From NCBI GenBank assembly GCA_023053575.1, contig JAKZAP010000016.1:10992030-11056029 (forward strand): a stretch of 64,000 nt of DNA. Direction: 5' to 3'. The first letter of the stretch is position 1. The number at the start of each line of letters is the position of its first letter. Positions 57,291 through 64,000 of this stretch are shown here, piece by piece. The position numbers and the translations under genes were made by a program. A model generated the notes under the pieces. The model was given only the letters and a program-made list of their open reading frames with translations. It was not told the origin of the DNA and made no database searches. Source of the stretch: Branchinecta lynchi. Lineage: Eukaryota; Arthropoda; Branchiopoda; Anostraca; Branchinectidae.

Positions 57291-58334
57291 AAAATTGTTT
57301 AGATTGTTAGTGTACTTGTTACATCTAAGTAATAAAGTAATTTATTTATGACCCGCCATTTTAAAAGACGGTGTAAATGAAGAAAATATAGAAAATTATC
57401 TAAGAAAGCGAATTAAAAAGATCATGATTAATTTATTTATGCTGTGGATAGACCACAAATGACCCATCGTCTCAAGCCGCAGAAATAAACAATTAATAGA
57501 AAGCTTGTTATCGCGCTCTACCAACTTAAAAGCTGTCCAGTCAATCTCAGGAACTTGGAAAGTTCCTTCAGTCAAGCCTTTCTGAAAATAGCATGCAGGT
57601 CTACACGTAAAGGGTGGACAAAGAAGAATAATAAATAAATTAGTGATGTTTTGAGAAATCTGACTATCGATGATAAACAGAATCAAAGAAGATTAACAAA
57701 AAATATTCTATACGATATTCAGTTTATTCATGCATCCATCAGTCACAAAATAACGAGATCTCTTTGCTCACAGCAAGATAAATACTGACAGAAACTTGGA
57801 ATTAAAATCAGCACAACGCGATAAGAATAATCCCGGTCAGACTTGAAGCTAATGTGCACTTTTGATGGAACCTACCTTATCGCAGTTAATGAGATAAGGT
57901 AGTAACCGCCTTGTCTTTTGTGGAATTCATCGTGAGCTAAGATTTGTTTACAGGAGCGCTTTGCAAATCTTGTAAAAATGGAAATAAGAGTGTCAGGATG
58001 TTTCTAGGCAATCACCAACAATGTAAAAACAAAGAACTGTAACTTTTTGAAGGATACGATTTCAGATTTTGAGACAAAGTTATCGCCGTTAGTTAATTAT
58101 TTTGAACTTGCGTTGCTGAACACGTTTTTAAGACCCTTTCTGATTGCTTAAACTTAACAAATTTGTATCAGAAGTGAGACATTGAAGGTTTCAAACCTTT
58201 ACAAAAACAATTCTCGTTTCCTACTGGGCAGCACTACGAATATTAATTCAGGTCTATATTCGCTAAATAAGGTGCATCTGCAATCAAGTCAAAATGAGAA
58301 TATGGATACGGTGTACTATGTGTGATGGATGCTG
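57291..58334. other. Upstream sequence, contains the segment repeated from 24.4 kb
   Basis: 57517-57612 (minus reading) resembles 24432-24525. TTTATTTATGACCCGCCATT at 57340 recalls retroelement tails near 5100 and 51790. No gene was found. Confidence 0.4.
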
Positions 58335-59278
58335 CCAGAAACAAGACCTAAGGTTTCGATGGGATCCTAAAAATCTAATATCTGATCCAGACAATTGGGT
58401 CTTGTCTTCGCCAGGCTCATCATCTGAGAAAACCAAGTTCAGATATAGCTCTATAAGCCTTATCTATTTTGACAATTCTGACCGAAACTTCCTGCTTTAC
58501 TTCTGCCAAATTTCCGGTTTCGGCCGAATTCCGAGCGAACTACTTGTCCAGCAAAAATAAGAACAATTCAGAAACGAATTCAGCGTATCTCCTTACCCTA
58601 TTACGAACATCTAATCAACTTCAAATAAAACTTTAACTCTCCTTTAACTCGTACAAAAATTTCCAGTTTCAACCGGATTCCGGACGAATTATATGTCCGG
58701 GTAAAAATGCTTGTCATAGACAGGCTTAGCGTCTTTTCTTAGCCCTAAATCTGTCATCTAATCGACTTCAAATAAAATTTTCGCTTTTAACAAATTTTCT
58801 GGTTTGGCCGGATTCCGGGCGAACTAGTTGTCTGAGTAGAAAGTGCTTTTCACATGAGTGTTCAGCATTTCTTCTTGCCCCTAAATTGAACATCTAATCA
58901 GCTTCAAATAAAACTTTTAATTTTAACCAGCTTTCCGGTTTTTGCCGGATTCTGGACGAACTACTTGTCCGGCGAGAAAATGGTTATCATCATCGTGTTC
59001 AGCATGTCTTCTTACCCATAATCGACTATCACATTAGCTGTTTGAAAATATTTTGCTTGCCCCTTAATTTGAACCCCCTCCCCCACCCCTAAATATAGGG
59101 CTACAGAGCCCATCTACGAACTTGACCTTAACCTTGACCTAAATAATCATCAAACCAAGTTTCATCAAAATATCTCATTCCCTTCGAGAGCTATCGTGCT
59201 GACAGACGGACGGACAGACTGACAACCTTGCTATGTCATAGGTATCCCTCCACTTACGTTTTGGGATCCCAAAAAGGT
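58335..59278 (-). mobile_element. Family B element, full length
   Basis: From AAACAAGACCTAAGGTTTCG plus ATGGGATCCTAAAA to the terminal TTTTGGGATCCCAAAA near 59258-59273. About four internal units and the GACGGACGGAC run are present. Confidence 0.8.
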
Positions 59279-59404
59279 GCGATACTCCTGACGATGGCGG
59301 TTTTGCACTTCACCGCTTTTCTGTTCATATCGGACTATTAAAGTGTGATAGATGCTGATAATGACTGAGTTTATAACGATAGTATTTAATTATCTTTCTT
59401 GCGC

Positions 59405-60176
59405 AGGAAACAAGACCTAAGGTTTCGATGGGATCCCAAAAGTCTAATATTTGATCCAAACAATCGGGTCTTGTCTTCGCCAGATCCAGTCTTCGCCACG
59501 CTGATCATCTGAGAAAACCAAGTTCAGATATACCTCTATAAGCCATATCTATTTTGACGATACTAACCGAAACTTCCTGCTTTACTTCTGCCAAATTTCC
59601 GGTTTCGCCGAATTCCGAGAGAACTGTCCAGAAAAAAAAAATCAGAAAAGAATTCAGCGTATTTCCTTATCTTTACAAAATGAAACTTTAACTTATAAAA
59701 TTTCCGGTTCCAACCGGATTCCGGACGAATTATACGTCCGGGTAAAAAATGGTTGTCATAAACAGACTCAGCGTCTTTTCTTAGCCCTAAACCTGTCATC
59801 TAATCAACTTCAAATAAAACTTTTAATTCTAACCAACTTTCCGGTTTTTGCCAGATTCCGGACAAACTACTTATCGGGCAAGAAAGTGGTTTTCAACATC
59901 GTGTTCAGCATGTCTTCTTACCTCATAATCGACTATCGCAATAGCTGTTTAAAAATATTTTGTTTGACCCTTAATTTCAACCCCCTCCCCCACCCCTTAA
60001 TGCAGGGCTACAGAGCCCATCTACGAACTTGACCTTACCCTTGACGCAAAGAATCTTCACACCAAGTTTCATAAAGATATATCGTTCCCTTCGAGAGTTA
60101 TCGTGGTGACTGACGGACGGACAACTTTTGCGATGTCATAAATATCCCTCCGCTTACGTTTTGGGATCCCAAAAAG
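59405..60176 (-). mobile_element. Family B element, full length, shorter
   Basis: Same ends as the neighbour at 58335 and the same orientation, with fewer internal units. The two copies are ~130 bp apart, in tandem. Confidence 0.8.
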
Positions 60177-60210
60177 GTATGAACATCCATGACGATGAGA
60201 CTTTTACACA

Positions 60211-60402
60211 AGGCCGTATCCAGGGGGGGGTTAGGGGGTTGACCCCCCCCCCCCCCCGAAACATACAAAATTAATGATTTTTATAGGCTTTTCCCTCTGA
60301 TCTATGTGTTTTTTGTACTTTTTTGTCCGACCAGCGGGCTAACCCCCCGCCCCCCGAAAGGCAACCCCCCCCCCCCCGAAATAAATTCCTGGATACGGGC
60401 CT
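60211..60402. mobile_element. C/G-rich MITE K with GGCCGTATCCAGG ends
   Basis: GGCCGTATCCAGG followed by a G run at the left, and CCTGGATACGGGCC preceded by C runs at the right, form inverted ends. The inner AACCCCC/GGGGGTT boxes repeat. Confidence 0.7.
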
Positions 60403-60631
60403 GCTTTTATACATCTCATTTATGTTCATTTACTTACGGATGTCTTATTGTACTATATGTGTAATCGATGCTGATAATGACTTTGTTTTTAACGATAGTG
60501 TTACATTTCGTCTGTAGAAAAAAAAAATCTCGAACCTCCATGAAGACAAGAAGTTTGGCATTTCTCCTTTCTGTTTATTATCTTAAGGACTGATAGATAG
60601 ATGATGATATTGAGGCAAGGGAAACAAAGAA

Positions 60632-61026
60632 AGACTATTCCGCGCTGAACTGGTAAAAGGCCAATAATCTTGATGACTAACTCTCCTTGCCGATGCAAAA
60701 TCCCCCGGGTTCCTAGCGAAAAAGCCGGAAGCGGTACACACGTACACATCTTGGTAATAGGGTTTAAAAAATGAAATTTAAAAACAAATGTTTGCCTGTT
60801 ATTTAAGCTATTTACAGACCATTAATAATTGTAGTTATTTTAATAATTATTACTATTAGTCACCCTACAAGGTTTGCTATCGAATAAAATAAATAGGTTA
60901 GGTGAAAGACTATTCCACGCTGAACTGGTAAAAGGCCAATAATCTTGATGACTAACTCTCCTTGCCGATGCAAAATCCCCCGGGTTCCTAGCGAAAAAGC
61001 CGGAAGCGGTACACACGTACACATCT
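60632..61026. repeat. Direct duplication of 118 bp around a shared repeat
   Basis: 60632-60750 and 60909-61026 are near-identical (AAAAGGCCAATAATCTTGAT, 'AAATCCCCCGGGTTCCTAGC', 'GCGGTACACACGTACACATC'). Between them lies the copy of the 56345 repeat. Confidence 0.85.
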
Positions 61027-61187
61027 GCTCCCAGAAATCACCGTGATTGGTTGACACAGGATTTGAGTTTTTGAGTTTGAGTCGTTAGTGCGACGTTTAA
61101 TCGTTCTTCCTGAGGATCACTGGCGTGTTTTGGACTCATATAGAGTATTAAAGGAAGACACGGCACAAACCGCCACTCTACACTTAC

Positions 61188-61293
61188 CTCTATAGCTTTC
61201 GCGGTGCTTGGTTTTCGCTACCATGGAAAACCGTCGGGCCCACACCGTCTGAGCTAGTAGAAGAAAGCCCTGGCACCAAAGAAAGATTTTCAT
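61188..61293 (-). CDS. Candidate first coding exon with signal peptide, gene unknown
   Basis: On the minus strand an ATG with A at -3 is preceded in frame by a TGA three codons upstream. It opens 35 codons: Met-Lys, the hydrophobic core IFLWCQGFLLLAQ, and TVWA as a plausible signal-peptidase site, then a basic tail. The frame reaches G|GTAAGTG, a perfect donor, in phase 1, the usual phase after signal-peptide exons. I could not find its next exon. Direct joining to the possible upstream acceptor of PLC exon 1 (56253) would shift frame and hit a stop, so it is more likely a separate small gene between 56 and 61 kb, or a chance match. Confidence 0.35.
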
Positions 61294-62764
61294 TATCACT
61301 CAAAATCCCATAGGCTAAATAGTCACTATATCTCAATGCCACTATGGAATACTTCTGAAGACCCCTTCACAAAATAGAGATACCACGGACGGCACGCAAT
61401 AGGAAATCCAGCGTAAATTTGCAAATCCAGTCTTTCCACAGCAGACTGTACAGAGACAGAAGCAGTCGAATTCCACATATCCCATATCCCTACGCTGTTA
61501 GCAATTCAGGTTCTCGAAAGATTATGAGAAATGTAATGATTGTTTGATTTTACTCTCCATCAACAAAAAAAAAAAAAAAATCTCCTTAAATGTGGCAACT
61601 GCCACCTGAACAAGAAGAATATATTTAAAATCAAACTATAACCAACATACTATTCTGTTACCGAATATTTTGTGGCATCCATGGCATCAATTAAATCATA
61701 GTCCGACGTACTACAAGTACGATACAAAACATTAATTACGTCCTATCCAGCAAATATAACGATGGTTCGTTTGGCAATTGTGTGTGGCTGTGAGAAGATA
61801 GCGTACTGGAGGAAATGCACAAATTACACCCCATTAAATACACTGAAAGTTGAACAAAATCTTTTTTCAAATAAACGTATTTAGATTTCTGAAGTCTTGA
61901 AGTTTCGCGTATTTAAATGAAAATAGGTTACAGAGTGATTTTGTTTTAATGTATGGATCTGGATTTCTAAAATCTGAAAGTTGCACAAATTTTGTCGAAG
62001 TATAATCTAAGTTACTTAATTTAAAAAGTATTGACGTCACAGAGAAAAGAGGGGAGTCGTATTGCAAAAAAAAGACCATGGTAATTATACGATAAAAAAA
62101 AGGTAAAACTATGCCAGATGAAACAAATACCATTGAAAAAATACTAATCAACGTTGGAGTCAAATTCCACTAGGTTATTTTCATCCGACGGAACTGAAGA
62201 TTCGTATACATCGAGTATGAAACGCCAGAGCCCTATAGTTGGGAATTTAAAAAAAAAATTGTTTTCCAAATTTGGCTGACATTTTTGTCAGTTGGGCTAG
62301 CTTATTCGATTTTTCTCATAGGCAAAAACCGGTGTCCCGTGAATTTTCTGGTCGGAGCATTAAATTTCCCTAATAGAAGTCAAGACAAATCCGCTTTACC
62401 GGATCCGTCGGCAACCAGAAATCTACGACGACCTTCCGGATGGCTAGGAATCACCAACCCTTTGGTCCTGTTCAAGGTGTAACTTTAACTTCATCACTTT
62501 GGGATTTATAAAGATTACTGACCAAACACGCTCCACGTACTACAGGTACGCTGAATTTTTACTCAGTGTCCCTCTTCAAACTTCAAACACGGACTTACCA
62601 GCTAAATACAAACTTTTGAGCCTACCGAAAAAATACCTAAAGCTGAGAAAAAATGCACGAACAGAGTTCTAAACGTTCGCGCAAGCCGTATGTGTCGTAT
62701 AAGCTTTGGTATTTATATTTAGAGTGTGCAATTTCTGTAACCAGGTAAAAATAAATATAAGTAT
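61294..62764. other. Unassigned sequence
   Basis: No gene or recurrent element was recognised apart from the candidate exon just below it. Short AT-rich frames only. Confidence 0.4.
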
Positions 62765-62790
62765 TGTATATATATATATATATATATAAA
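62765..62790. repeat. (TA)n microsatellite
   Basis: About eleven TA units in a row. Confidence 0.9.
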
Positions 62791-63169
62791 ATAAATTTAT
62801 ATGGAGGGCCAAAGCCAGCGACGCAAGTTCAAACGACATAAACCTTTCATCCAGCTTAGTTAAAGCAGTACAAGAAAACACTTTTTTAAGTACGAATTTA
62901 GGAATAATTTTGCTCGTAATTTTGTCTCTGCCCAGTATCTGGAGTCTAGAGCTGGAGAAACAGTGGGAGGAATTTAATTGTGAAGTATCATTTTTCATTA
63001 CTGGTGCTTGTTCTTATGGTGTGGCCCTGTCATTCACAACATATGGTGGCGGAAATGCCTGTTTGTCATTAATGATCCTCGTCAGCTTTAGTTCCGTAAT
63101 AACCGTAGGCCCAATGTCCATAAAACTAGGCCAAAGCTAAACCTTCTTATTCGTGTTTTGTAGAAGCAA
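62791..63169. other. Unassigned sequence
   Basis: A 76-codon plus-strand frame (62910-63140) is somewhat hydrophobic but resembles no family; no further evidence of coding. Confidence 0.35.
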
Positions 63170-64000
63170 CCAGGGGCGTCGCAAGGGGGGGGGTGCAGCA
63201 CCCCCCCCCCCCCCCCACCTTTTTGAGATTCGGTAAAACTTTCGGGCCGAAGGCCCAAAATTTTACTAAAATTGTTCGGTATTTTTTCGATAGCAGAACT
63301 GTTCGTTATATTTACGGGGATTCGGTCGTTATACAGAATCCTAAATAGGCTATCTGTACAGATCTCTTCGGTATAATGGTCGGGATTCGGTATAATTGCC
63401 AGTATTCGGTAGCTATTGTTCGTATTGTAGTATTGTTCGGTATTTTTTCGACAGCAGAACTGTTCGTTATATTTATGGGGATTCGGTAGTTATACCGAAT
63501 GTCTTCGGTATAATGATCGGATTCGGTATAATTCCCAGTATCCGGTAGCTATCACGAATTTGATGAGAGAATTTACTGAAATTATTTGGTAATTTTTCGA
63601 TGGGGAACTATTCGGTATCTTATGGAGATTCCGTTATTACACAGAATCCCAAATAAGCTATTGGTTCGAAATTATTCGGTATCACGATTGGGATTCGGTA
63701 ATTTATTCAGTATAATTTCCAGGATTGGGAAGTTAACCACGAATCCTGAATTTGTTCCAATTTCGACGAAAGTATACCGAATATGAATATTGTTCGGTAG
63801 TCTTTCGATACCAAAACAATTCGGTATAATAACCGGGATACGGTAGTTATTACAGAATCCCGAACATGCTCTCGGTCAAAACTTATTCGGTATAATAACT
63901 GGGATTCGGTGACTTTTTCGTTATAATTGCCAAGATTCGGAAGTTACCACGAACCTCGAAACTCAGGAGAGGTCGAGTGAAGCACTGGTCGCAGACAAAA
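63170..64000 (+). repeat. TTCGGTA-rich tandem array, continues past window
   Basis: It starts AGGGGCGTCGCAAGGGG and C/G runs. Units of roughly 170-190 bp follow, with 'TTGTTCGGTATTTTTTCGAT', 'GGGATTCGGTA' and 'AGTTAYCACGAA'. Near the window end it reads 'ACTGGTCGCAGACAAAA', identical to the single-copy fragment in the palindrome arms. Confidence 0.75.

Overview
The window is animal (metazoan) nuclear DNA: sparse coding sequence in short spliced exons with GT-AG borders, long introns, 5'-truncated LINEs, tRNA-derived SINE pieces and many MITE-like and foldback repeats. The RT fragments look CR1/Jockey-like. Two abundant families carry internal tandem arrays and end hairpins, like the non-autonomous Helentron/'pearl'-type elements known from molluscs and insects. 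An invertebrate is likely; I cannot name the phylum from the sequence alone.

One gene dominates. Ten consecutive exons of a phosphoinositide-specific phospholipase C, closest to the PLC-delta group, run on the minus strand from 56178 down to 1920. All nine junctions agree in phase and together give 883 codons: a 384-residue disordered N-terminal extension, a PH domain, EF-hands, the complete catalytic X box and the start of the X-Y linker. The Y and C2 domains must lie beyond position 1. The X-box catalytic and calcium residues are all present, so this is not a PRIP/PLC-L type dead enzyme. A second candidate coding exon (61188-61293, minus) would encode a signal peptide and end in phase 1 at a perfect donor; its gene is unknown.

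Layout: 1-9.2 kb holds exon 10 and intron 9, rich in a 138-bp-period 'GGGATCCC' family (B). 9.2-25 kb holds exons 9 to 4, separated by MITEs, a perfect 83-bp-arm palindrome and a 281-bp-period family (A). 25-34.5 kb (intron 3) carries two adjacent family-A elements with 6 and 7 units of 281 bp and a LINE RT ORF. 34.5-51 kb (intron 2) carries a ~9.4-kb imperfect palindrome whose outer ends are 21-bp-phased arrays. 51-56.2 kb holds exon 2, another family-A element and exon 1. 56.2-64 kb is repeat-rich upstream sequence ending in a TTCGGTA-rich tandem array.

The palindrome is informative because each arm shows the empty site of insertions in the other: a TTAA-flanked piggyBac-like MITE, an AATT-flanked 465-bp MITE and a foldback element with a 16-bp target duplication. 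Apart from the PLC exons, one LINE ORF fragment and the candidate signal-peptide exon, I see no convincing protein-coding sequence; most open frames are chance products of tandem repeats.
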